From the NCBI RefSeq assembly GCF_005491705.1, contig NZ_CP028092.1:2046001-2110000 (forward strand): a stretch of 64,000 bases of DNA, read 5' to 3'. The position numbers and the translations under genes were made by a program. Within the stretch, counting starts at the first letter, position 1. The number at the start of each line of letters is the position of its first letter. This stretch comes from Pontibacter sp. SGAir0037 (GTDB taxonomy: Bacteria; Bacteroidota; Bacteroidia; Cytophagales; Hymenobacteraceae). The notes under the pieces were generated by a model. The model saw only the letters and a program-made list of their open reading frames with translations, was not told the origin of the DNA and did no database searches. Below are positions 1 to 8,620 of this stretch, in pieces.

Positions 1-883
1 GCTCCACCACATCAAAGGCAATGGTGGTTTCCACGATGGGTTTTAAGCTGTTGCCAACGGTAATGGTGCGCCAGGGCGTTGTTGCAGGCAAGCCAATGGC
101 GGCTCCAGTGCTCCCGAAGCCGTTGTTTTCTGTTGTGTCCGGAAAGGCGATGGTGTAGAGCCCGTCCTTTGTCGGGTCGCTGAGGTGAGCGCCGCAGTAG
201 GTTGACCTGACACCGGTTTCGGAAAGCAGTACCCAGTTGCTTTTAACCCGGAACAGGCCCGGGAAGGTATAGCCCAGGCCGGCCGCTGATTTTGCCGCAA
301 TGTCCTGTTCTATATAATACCCTTCTTCATAGCTGGGCTTTGTTCTTGCAAAACCAACCATGGACTTGGATTGAGGCGTTAAAAAACCTTTGGCCTCCTG
401 CGGAAAATTAAACCCGGTGGCCTCTTTTTCCACCACCAGTGCTAAAGGATCACCGGAGGCGGGCAGGGCATAACGGAAAGCAATGTTGTTGTTGCTGACC
501 CTGAACACAACTTGTATCTCCTTCTTGTCTTTGTTTACAAAGGAGCAGACTAATTCGTTGGCCTGGTACTGCACTTGAGACTGCTTCATCCTATCCAGGC
601 GGTACTGCTGGTTAATTGTATGCTGCTCGGTTTTAAGCAGTGTCAGCTGGCTGTCATAATCTACCAGGTTGGTTACAACCCCCAGGGGAGAATCTTCCAG
701 AACCATTTCCCCTTTGAATACTACCCGGTAATGCGCCCGGCCGTTTTGTAAGAACACCTCGACCTGCAATTGCTGATCAGGGCTTGTAACTTTTGCGGGC
801 AGCTCCTGCCCCAGGCAAAACAACATGGTGCTGATGAAAAGTCCGCAGCATAAAAACAGACTCTTTAAGGTGGTTTGATGCAT
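1..883 (-). CDS. Glycoside hydrolase family 97 protein, N-terminal part (partial)
   Basis: An uninterrupted minus-strand frame starts at the ATG at 883-881 and runs off the left edge, giving about 294 codons without a stop. The protein opens with a signal peptide (MHQTTLKSLFLCCGLF..., cleavage after about residue 25). The following sequence has the GH97 N-terminal beta-sandwich pattern: SPDQQLQVEVF near the start, a GEMVLEDSPLGVV block, then VGNSLKPIVETTIAFDVVE at the window edge. GH97 enzymes are periplasmic exo-acting alpha-glucosidases or alpha-galactosidases. The catalytic TIM barrel lies outside the window, so mechanism and substrate cannot be read. It lies 38 bp downstream of the GH10 xylanase gene and is probably co-transcribed with it, so it may trim alpha-linked side groups from xylan fragments (inference). 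Confidence 0.85.
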   Translation of the reverse strand, partial: MHQTTLKSLFLCCGLFISTMLFCLGQELPAKVTSPDQQLQVEVFLQNGRAHYRVVFKGEMVLEDSPLGVVTNLVDYDSQLTLLKTEQHTINQQYRLDRMKQSQVQYQANELVCSFVNKDKKEIQVVFRVSNNNIAFRYALPASGDPLALVVEKEATGFNFPQEAKGFLTPQSKSMVGFARTKPSYEEGYYIEQDIAAKSAAGLGYTFPGLFRVKSNWVLLSETGVRSTYCGAHLSDPTKDGLYTIAFPDTTENNGFGSTGAAIGLPATTPWRTITVGNSLKPIVETTIAFDVVE

Positions 884-921
884 CAGAATAAGGGTTAATT
901 GTTCTTAACTGTAAACTGCTG

Positions 922-2058
922 TTACGCCGCTTTCATGATAGCGTTTACGACAGCTTTTGGTTTGTTTTCGCGGTCGAAAAGCAAAGGATAATCGGTTCTG
1001 CCGCGCACAGGCCAGTCGTTTTTCCAGGACTGCGCATCGCTCACTCCCCAAAGGGTTACCCGCTCGATCTTATCCTGGTGCTTTACAAATAAGTTGAAGA
1101 AGCTTAGGTAACGCTCATTGAAAGCTGTACTCACAGAATCCGGCAAGCCCTTGGTATACGGATTCATTTTCTGCTGATATTCAAAACTGGCAGATACGTC
1201 GGCCCCAACGTTTCCCCATGGCGAAGGAAGCACCGAAATATCTAATTCGGTTATGGAAACCTTTACCCCCAGGCCGGCAAAGGCCAGCAGGCTTTTCTCA
1301 AATTCCTCTGTGGTCGGGAAGTCTAGCCCCAAGTGCCCCTGCATGCCTATTCCGTCTATTTGCACCCCCTGCTCCTGCAGTTTTCTTACCATGGCCACCA
1401 CTCCTTTCCTTTTACCGGGCAGCGACATGGAATAATCGTTGTACATTAATTTAGCGGCAGGGTCTGCCTCATGCGCAAACTGGAAAGCCAGTTTCACAAA
1501 GTCCTCCCCTATTATTTCGTAGAACTTGCTTTTTCGCCAGGAACCATCATCCAGGATGGCTTCGTTAACCACATCCCAGGTATGCACGCGCCCCTTGTAC
1601 CTGCCCACCACAGTATAGATATGGTCTTTCATCCGCTGCACTAAAACCTCACGGGACACCTGGTTGCCGAGGCTATCGGTAAAAAACCATCGCGGAGCCT
1701 GAGAATGCCAGATAAGCGTATGCCCGTTGATGAACATGTGGTGCTGCTCTCCGAACGCTACAAATTGGTCGGCCAGCTCGAAGTTAAACTGCCCCTGCCT
1801 GGGTTGGATCATACCGCTCTTCATGCAGTTCTCTGCCACAATAGCATTAAAGTGCTCTTTCACCACCTGAATCGAAGCCACATCGCTTCCTGTAATCTGG
1901 CCCGTATTTAGAGCCGTGCCTATATAGAATTTTCCTTCGAAAGCACTTTTAAGGGTTGCTTCTTCGGCTTCGGTTTTTGTTACCCTGCAGGCACCGGCTA
2001 CAACAACCATACAAACAATGGCTATTACCGAACGGATGGAGTATTTGTTAAACTTCAT
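922..2058 (-). CDS. GH10 endo-1,4-beta-xylanase, lipoprotein
   Basis: This 378-residue protein is a compact, single-domain GH10 retaining endo-xylanase. A lipoprotein signal ends at VAGAC with the lipidated Cys at 24. The catalytic barrel covers about residues 35-376. Active-site signatures are intact: GHTLIWHSQ (112-120), WDVVNEA with acid/base Glu166, MQGH (239-242) and ITELD with nucleophile Glu271. The tryptophans of TLWG (336-339) and SW (344-345) are also present. As a lipoprotein it is probably anchored in the outer or inner membrane and cuts the xylan backbone or imported xylo-oligosaccharides. It is followed after 38 bp by a GH97 gene and preceded by a 530-bp gap holding a regulatory repeat array. 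It is the only GH10 in this locus with a complete catalytic pair. Confidence 0.96.
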   Translation of the reverse strand: MKFNKYSIRSVIAIVCMVVVAGACRVTKTEAEEATLKSAFEGKFYIGTALNTGQITGSDVASIQVVKEHFNAIVAENCMKSGMIQPRQGQFNFELADQFVAFGEQHHMFINGHTLIWHSQAPRWFFTDSLGNQVSREVLVQRMKDHIYTVVGRYKGRVHTWDVVNEAILDDGSWRKSKFYEIIGEDFVKLAFQFAHEADPAAKLMYNDYSMSLPGKRKGVVAMVRKLQEQGVQIDGIGMQGHLGLDFPTTEEFEKSLLAFAGLGVKVSITELDISVLPSPWGNVGADVSASFEYQQKMNPYTKGLPDSVSTAFNERYLSFFNLFVKHQDKIERVTLWGVSDAQSWKNDWPVRGRTDYPLLFDRENKPKAVVNAIMKAA

Positions 2059-2383
2059 GTATGTTTTAGGTTTCTTTGCTTTAGGGCAATGGCTTTATTA
2101 AAGAAAAATTTCTAGCAGAATTACTCTACCTGTTTCAGGTATTTTCCTGATTTAAAACAATAAGCTTGTAATCACTTACTGAGCACAAGCTGCGAAAGCT
2201 TTTTAATCCGGTTCACTCTAAACGTTGCTGGCAGAATCAACGGCGATGTATTCCTTACCGCCCATGCTTCCTACGTGCATTTCCCATTCCTGATAGGCAG
2301 GTACTCTGTTTTATTCGCTGGTGGGCAAAGCTATGGAAGCTGGAAGAAAAGCGGCCATCTTTATAGATCAAGTCTTTCAGGCC

Positions 2384-2433
2384 ATGTTACATCTGTTTAT
2401 TTGATGTAACATTTTCTTATTGCTATGTAACTT
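2384..2433. promoter_or_regulatory. Array of three ATGTWACAT-type 9-mers, about 21-bp period
   Basis: Three near-palindromic 9-mers are seen: ATGTTACAT at 2384, ATGTAACAT at 2404 and ATGTAACTT at 2425. Starts are 20 and 21 bp apart, so all lie on one DNA face. The same element recurs four times with exact 21-bp spacing at 19130-19201, upstream of the main operon. The likely reader is the AraC-type domain of the HTCS encoded at 19578-23684 (inference). Confidence 0.55.
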
Positions 2434-2449
2434 ATCGCTGCAATTTACC

Positions 2450-2461
2450 TAAACCGGTTTA
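2450..2461. promoter_or_regulatory. 12-bp perfect palindrome TAAACCGGTTTA
   Basis: TAAACCGGTTTA is a perfect palindrome 17 bp beyond the 9-mer array. Its AAACCGGTTT core resembles LacI-family operators. No LacI-type gene lies in this window, so a regulator cannot be assigned and chance is possible. Confidence 0.25.
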
Positions 2462-2589
2462 CTTTAAAGCTTACACTGGTATGCATATGCGGCCAAAGCC
2501 TGTTACGGTTTTCAGTTAAAAGCAAACTTACTATCATGTTAATCTCCCCTGCCCCGGAAGGTTCATGCCTGTGCCACTTCTAGCGCAAA

Positions 2590-3489
<900 letters not shown>

Positions 3490-3558
3490 CTAAATTATGA
3501 GGTCATGTAATGGATCTTTGCACATCCGCTGTGCCACTGGCTGTACCTGAAGCAAGGA

Positions 3559-3600
3559 GCAACAAGCGCTTCATAAAAAAGTCTATGAAGCGCTTGTTGC
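3559..3600. terminator. Perfect 17-bp stem hairpin between GH10-CBM and esterase genes
   Basis: Left arm 3559-3575 (GCAACAAGCGCTTCATA) and right arm 3584-3600 are perfect reverse complements around an 8-nt loop. On the transcribed (minus) strand only a weak pyrimidine stretch follows the stem, so it may be a partial terminator or an mRNA processing/stability element inside the operon rather than a full stop. Confidence 0.5.
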
Positions 3601-3625
3601 TGATCTTTCCCTACTGTAACAGGAC

Positions 3626-5740
3626 TTACTTTGACTTTAAGGCATCTGCAAAACCAGCATAGGAAGGTTTGCGTGTATAATTGGAGGTAGCCCAAAGTCC
3701 TGAGCCGTCGTTCACCGGAGTCCAGGTTGTAATACCGTAGCGTTTATTTGCCGGAATCAGCTCCATGTATTTGTCCACTACATATTTATACATTTCCTTC
3801 TGGGCTGCAAAATGTTCCGGAGTCGCCAGGTTTGTGTCAATATCAAGTGCCACATCCAGTTCAGATACTTTGATCATCTTACCGGTGGCGGCGAGTAGCC
3901 CGAACATAGTAGCAATATTTTCTTTATCTGTATACAGGTTAATGTGCATTTGCGTACTGATGCCATCCACTTTTGCACCCTTACTTTCCAGATACGTTAC
4001 ATACTGAATAAGTCCCCTGCATTTCTCCAGGTTACTTTCCAGGTTATGATCGCTGATGAACAGCAAATCGCTACTGTTCCCGTGCTCTCTGGCTAGCTTA
4101 AAGGCCTCCACGGCATAGTCTTTCCCCAGATAGTCCTGCCAGTAAAACTCATTGTCGCCTAATGTTTTGCCAATACCGGACCTCAGCTCGAGAGGCTTAC
4201 TATCGTCCATCGGATCCTTTACCACATCCCAGGCCTTTACAGCGGTCGACATAGCTTTTACCATACCAGAAATCCATCGCTCCATTTGTCCGTTAATAAT
4301 GCCTTTCTTCTCTTCCTGGGTTCTCTCTACCACAGTTGTTTCACCTCCGGAAGTGGCACCATCCATGGTCAGCATCACTTTATCGATATAAACGGTACCG
4401 GCCAACTCTCCATAGCTAATCACAAAGCGGTTCCTGTCGGCAGCATTAATGGTTGTAGCCAATTCAACCTTGGTCCATTCAGTGGTTACGCTTACCGCTC
4501 CAAATCCATTGGAAGAATAATTTGCGCTTTGCATCTCAGGCCTGATCGTACCTGGCGCAGTGCCCTTTACCCAGAAGCTAAGATTATACAATTTGCCGTT
4601 CTGCAAAGCTCCGCCGGGCAGTTCATACAGCGTTTGCACATCCCAGTAGTTAGCGGTTTTAGATGGATTGGTAACGTAGAAGGCGCGTCCGCCCTGTACA
4701 CCCTGCCCTGCTTCTGTAATCCCTCTGGTTGAATTGTTGCCCCAACCGCCAAAGCTCACTCCTGTTTCAAAATCTCCGACAGGAATCAGGTTATTCTCAA
4801 TGCGATCTCCCTTGGTATTGTACACATACATGTTTTTTACATCCAGGTGGTACGTTACATGGGGAGCATATCCCAGATCGAACTTAAGCCTGATTTTGTC
4901 TCCCTGGAAACCATTGATCTTAAACTTGATTTCTCGCCAGCCAATGCCGGTGGTAAATGTCTCTGTTGCTTGCCCGGTCTTCATCCAGTCCACAACAGGC
5001 GTATTGTTATTCAGGCCTTCAAAAGAAATACGGCCTTCACCCGGAGCGTCAGACTTGATGTAACAGATAACTTCGTAGTCACTACCCGGAACAACTGGAA
5101 TTTCAGGCGTCACCAGTTGCAAATCAGCTGGTTGAGAAGAAGCTGCGCCCGATACAAGCTTTACAGCCTTTCCTCCTCCCATACCGTCATTTTCAACTAT
5201 AGAAACTCCACCGGAGTGGTCCCACCCTTGAAGCGTGCCTGAAGTTAAGCCTGTTAAAGGCAACGAATTAACAAATGCAGGCGACTCTACAATTAAAGGG
5301 GAAAGCAAACCTCTCAGGTAAGTGGCGTTCTGGTTTAAATGCCAGGTAAGCGGTTGTCCATAAATAGTAGTTTGAGCATCTTTCGCGACAGAAACGAGCT
5401 GTATCAGATTGGCTATGTTTAACCTGCCGTTTTCTTGAACAACAGCCTGGTGCGTCATCTCATTCCAGGGAGTTATTTCATCAAAGTTGCGGTTGACAAG
5501 CCTGTACATTACCCCTTTGCTGAGGTAATTTGAAAGTGCGATACCTGTCCCCAGCCTGAACTCTCCAGCAGCTTGTCTATCGAGATAGGTTTTCAGATCT
5601 TCATAAGCATCAATCTCTTCCTGTGCAGCAAAATGTACCGGTTTATCTACATTAAACTCGAGCGGCTCATGTTCACAGGCAGCAACCAGTGCCATTCCGA
5701 TCATGCAGAGACCTAATTTATAAAAATGTTTCATATCCAT
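3626..5740 (-). CDS. Xyn10A-like GH10 lipoprotein with two inserted CBMs and a degenerate active site
   Basis: This 704-residue lipoprotein (LVAAC, Cys22) has a GH10 barrel split by two CBM4/9-type beta-sandwich modules (about 160-310 and 318-460) after strand 3, the layout of Bacteroidota Xyn10A. The catalytic residues look eroded. The acid/base motif WDVVNE reads WDVVKD (504-509), so Asn becomes Lys508 and Glu becomes Asp509. The PENEMK motif reads PWNEMT (91-96), and GHTLVWH reads GQPLTWH (128-134). Nucleophile Glu627 (VSELD), Gln597, His599 and Trp673 remain. It sits at the end of the SusC/D cluster, 17 bp after the DUF1735 gene. I infer a surface xylan-binding protein, or at best a weak enzyme; family membership itself is clear. 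Confidence 0.88.
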   Translation of the reverse strand: MDMKHFYKLGLCMIGMALVAACEHEPLEFNVDKPVHFAAQEEIDAYEDLKTYLDRQAAGEFRLGTGIALSNYLSKGVMYRLVNRNFDEITPWNEMTHQAVVQENGRLNIANLIQLVSVAKDAQTTIYGQPLTWHLNQNATYLRGLLSPLIVESPAFVNSLPLTGLTSGTLQGWDHSGGVSIVENDGMGGGKAVKLVSGAASSQPADLQLVTPEIPVVPGSDYEVICYIKSDAPGEGRISFEGLNNNTPVVDWMKTGQATETFTTGIGWREIKFKINGFQGDKIRLKFDLGYAPHVTYHLDVKNMYVYNTKGDRIENNLIPVGDFETGVSFGGWGNNSTRGITEAGQGVQGGRAFYVTNPSKTANYWDVQTLYELPGGALQNGKLYNLSFWVKGTAPGTIRPEMQSANYSSNGFGAVSVTTEWTKVELATTINAADRNRFVISYGELAGTVYIDKVMLTMDGATSGGETTVVERTQEEKKGIINGQMERWISGMVKAMSTAVKAWDVVKDPMDDSKPLELRSGIGKTLGDNEFYWQDYLGKDYAVEAFKLAREHGNSSDLLFISDHNLESNLEKCRGLIQYVTYLESKGAKVDGISTQMHINLYTDKENIATMFGLLAATGKMIKVSELDVALDIDTNLATPEHFAAQKEMYKYVVDKYMELIPANKRYGITTWTPVNDGSGLWATSNYTRKPSYAGFADALKSK

Positions 5741-5757
5741 TTTTTCTGATGTTTAAA

Positions 5758-6786
5758 TCACTTTTGTACCGGAGAAAATGTTTCAATAGCTACTCCACGG
5801 TTCCTCATCACCAAGGTGTCAGTTGTTGTAGCTGTTATGTCATCAAAATTGATCGTGTAGTTCAGATAAAGTGCATCGCGGTCTGTGTTTCCCCAGCTTT
5901 TCTTTTCTCCTCTTTTCACAAACTTTCCGCTACCGGTGGCTGTGTACGCCGTAGAATTTGCAGATACGGTACAGTTACCCTGTTCATCAAATGTTAGAAG
6001 CAGATCGGCATTGATGTTTCTCCCTTGTGTATCTTTGTATACAACAGGTAATTTTAACTTACTCAAGGTTTGGGTAGTTAATTTAATTAACTCATCCTCT
6101 TCCACATATTGCTTCTGCCTTACCACCGTCTGGTTCAGGGAAGTGTTTCCGTTTTTACCTTCGATTACATCTTTTCCGCGGCGAAGGTAAAATCCATGCC
6201 AGGGGTTTATGTATTTTACAGCATAAAACACATAATCTTTGGGAGCAACATTCCAATCATCCGCCACGCCTCTTCTTGGGTTCTGAACCAATGGTTTGCC
6301 CGATAAAATAGTATCTGCATTCTGCACACTAGTCATTCGCACAGGAATTACATAGTTCTTTTCCAGAGCAAGCGGATCACCAAAAAATTCCGGCTTAAGC
6401 TCTACTTCAACGCCACCTATCAGGCTGCCCGGCGGGATAACAATTTTGTCTGACACCAGGCTATAGTAGCTGGCAGGCATCGCTTTCATCTCGGTATCAT
6501 CCGGATTAAACAGAAACCCTTCCACAAGCGAATTATCTACTGTTATATTAATGGTAACATCTTTTTTATTATCATAAACACCTCCTGTGGTGGCCATGAT
6601 TTTACATCTGCGGGCATTGTCCAGCGAAGTGTCCACGATGTCTTCCCCGAGCGTGATAGTTCGCACCGGAAACTGGTAGGCAAAGTAAGTCGACTGGTAG
6701 TCGTAATCCGGGAACACCATTTCCTGATTTTCGCATGAGGTCATGATGGCTAGTAAGGCTAAAAAATTAAAGCATATCTTTTTCAT
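5758..6786 (-). CDS. DUF1735-type surface glycan-binding lipoprotein (XusE position)
   Basis: This 342-residue lipoprotein carries MTSC with Cys18. Its N-terminal half resembles the DUF1735 / BT_3987-like domain, an Ig-like fold frequent in Bacteroidota surface glycan-binding proteins, with the VTINITVDNSLV and YSLVSDKIVIPPGS blocks typical of that domain. The C-terminal half (about 190-342) is an uncharacterised beta-rich region. It sits between the second SusD gene and the CBM-bearing GH10 gene, the position of xusE in known xylan clusters. The likely role is capturing xylan at the cell surface and passing it to the SusC/D transporters. Function is inferred from context and weak domain resemblance, not from catalytic motifs. 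Confidence 0.75.
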   Translation of the reverse strand: MKKICFNFLALLAIMTSCENQEMVFPDYDYQSTYFAYQFPVRTITLGEDIVDTSLDNARRCKIMATTGGVYDNKKDVTINITVDNSLVEGFLFNPDDTEMKAMPASYYSLVSDKIVIPPGSLIGGVEVELKPEFFGDPLALEKNYVIPVRMTSVQNADTILSGKPLVQNPRRGVADDWNVAPKDYVFYAVKYINPWHGFYLRRGKDVIEGKNGNTSLNQTVVRQKQYVEEDELIKLTTQTLSKLKLPVVYKDTQGRNINADLLLTFDEQGNCTVSANSTAYTATGSGKFVKRGEKKSWGNTDRDALYLNYTINFDDITATTTDTLVMRNRGVAIETFSPVQK

Positions 6787-6840
6787 TTGTATGACTTTTG
6801 TTATAGGGTTGTTTTACAGATGTAACAGGACTCTTTCTCC

Positions 6841-8601
6841 TTACCATCCGTTGTTTTGTGATAAAGCGCCAAATTTTAAGATTTCGCTGTATGGAACAGG
6901 TCCATAATTCATGTGTTCGCCAAAAATCCTGTCTTCTACATTGATTACCTGAAAAGCTCCATTCATTATCTGAACACCACGGGCTGTCTCGTTGATGTTT
7001 GCCTTCCAGCGTCGTAAATCCCAGAAGCGGAAGCCTTCAAAGCTCAGTTCTAAGCGGCGTTCATTTCGGATCATTTCCCGCATCGCTTCCTTATCCGACC
7101 GGATAGACTCCAGATAGTTATCGGGCTGACTGATACCTGCGCGCCTTCTGATAGCGGCTATTACATCGTAAGCTGAGAATCCAAAGCTACCGGTACCACT
7201 AGGTCCCCAGGCTTCATTGGCAGCTTCGGCATAGGCAAGATACAGCTCTGTGTAGCGAATGCGGGGCTGATAACGCCTTTGCTGCGTAGTTGACTGGGGG
7301 TTAAGATTCACATCCTGGCGCAGAAGTTTTCGCAGGTAATACCCTGTGCGCGTAGAGGTTTCCACTTTGTTTAACGCATCGTTTGTGCCACCGTCAGCCG
7401 CTGTCCTGATAGTGGTGTTGTTAACGCCGGCTGTGCTTCCGTTTACCAGGATGTACCTGGTTAAGCGTGGGTCCCGGTTGGCATAAGGTGACGACGGATT
7501 GTAATTGCTCGCTGCATGCGAAATAGGGTATCCGTTGCTCATCGGAAAGGCATCTACTATATTTTGCGTTGGGTTCAGTCGGCCGGTTCCGAAAAGAGTT
7601 GGCGGAAAATGCTGGCGCTCCAGCTCATTGCTCTCACTCAGATCTGATCTCCACAGTATTTCAGGCGGATTTGCTCCTGATGCGAGTCCTGTAATTTGGT
7701 TAGCATTTGAATACCAGCTACCACCGTTAGGATCGATACCGCCAATACCTCCGTTTAGCTCCAATACTTCCCCGGCATATCTGGCTGCGTCGGCCCAGGT
7801 AGTGGTATTGCCTGTGTTGTAGGCAGGGCTTGCTGCTAACAAGGCTGCCTGGGCTTTTATGCCCTTCGCAATACGGGCTGTCATGCGCAGTTTGGCAAAT
7901 TCTCCGAACACCCGGTCATAATTGTCTACGGCATCTACTTCGCTTCCAATACGGTACTTGGCAGGCACCTGCGATATGTTCTTAATCTCTACATAATCCA
8001 GTGGCAGTAGTTCCTCCGCTTTTTGCAGATCGCTGTAGATTTGCTGCATACATGCCTCAAAGGTAGCTCGTGGCTTGTTAAAGTCGGAGTAGGTATCTTC
8101 GGGCTCCAGCACAATCGGAACGCCAAGCAATTCACCCCCGGCCCATCCCGCGTGGCTCCGGAGTAAGTAATACATAAAAAGTGCGCGTAATCCGTACGCC
8201 TCCCCTTTCATCCGGTCGTTAAACATAGAGCTCACCACATCGTTATTGGCCCATTGAACTTTATCTGACTCTTTCAGCATAATGTTCAGGTACTGTATGG
8301 CTGCTTTGGAATTTGTCCACTGGTTAAAAGGGTCCATGTTGGCGGCCCATTGCCCCGTAGCTGCTCTCAAGTAGTTGTTGTTCACATCATTGCTTACAGC
8401 ATCGTCTGTTGCCACATCATTAAAAGAGTAGCTATTGGTCGGGATACGGGCATAACCGTTCAGCAAAATTCCCTGGGCAAATATAGGCTCTCCGTACATA
8501 CCGTCGATGTCACGAATATTCTGTATGGCTGGATCAAACATGTCTTCGCAACTGCTAAACATAAGAGCTACTGATAAAAAGAATATAGTTCTCTTTTTCA
8601 T
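6841..8601 (-). CDS. SusD/RagB-family glycan-binding lipoprotein (second pair)
   Basis: This 586-residue outer-membrane lipoprotein (FSSC, Cys18) has the SusD pattern: N-terminal helices rich in YxLRALFMYYLLRSHAGW (TPR-like), and a C-terminal block with TGYYLRKLLRQ, RYTELYLAYAEAANEAWG and ELSFEGFRFWDLRRW, which are family hallmarks. It forms the lid of the SusC-like transporter whose stop codon is 20 bp upstream. It corresponds to XusD of the xylan core cluster. Aromatic residues that bind glycan cannot be assigned by eye. Confidence 0.95.
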   Translation of the reverse strand: MKKRTIFFLSVALMFSSCEDMFDPAIQNIRDIDGMYGEPIFAQGILLNGYARIPTNSYSFNDVATDDAVSNDVNNNYLRAATGQWAANMDPFNQWTNSKAAIQYLNIMLKESDKVQWANNDVVSSMFNDRMKGEAYGLRALFMYYLLRSHAGWAGGELLGVPIVLEPEDTYSDFNKPRATFEACMQQIYSDLQKAEELLPLDYVEIKNISQVPAKYRIGSEVDAVDNYDRVFGEFAKLRMTARIAKGIKAQAALLAASPAYNTGNTTTWADAARYAGEVLELNGGIGGIDPNGGSWYSNANQITGLASGANPPEILWRSDLSESNELERQHFPPTLFGTGRLNPTQNIVDAFPMSNGYPISHAASNYNPSSPYANRDPRLTRYILVNGSTAGVNNTTIRTAADGGTNDALNKVETSTRTGYYLRKLLRQDVNLNPQSTTQQRRYQPRIRYTELYLAYAEAANEAWGPSGTGSFGFSAYDVIAAIRRRAGISQPDNYLESIRSDKEAMREMIRNERRLELSFEGFRFWDLRRWKANINETARGVQIMNGAFQVINVEDRIFGEHMNYGPVPYSEILKFGALSQNNGW

Positions 8602-8620
8602 ATCTTTAAATTATCCTTAA

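Larger units (their letters stand above)
2059..2589. other. Intergenic control region between esterase and GH10 xylanase
   Basis: These 531 bp hold no convincing gene. They contain the ATGTWACAT array at 2384-2433 and a 12-bp palindrome at 2450-2461. Their place upstream of the GH10-GH97 gene pair suggests that this pair has its own promoter and is not simply read through from the upstream operon. No clear TAnnTTTG box was found between the array and the xylanase start. Confidence 0.5.

Noticed and set aside
43..300. 85-codon minus-strand frame at the left edge
   Set aside because: It lies in a different frame inside the partial GH97 gene, which has the recognisable signal peptide and domain.
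6820..6828. ATGTAACAG between the second SusD and the DUF1735 gene
   Set aside because: It is a lone copy with no phased neighbours and no promoter box nearby.
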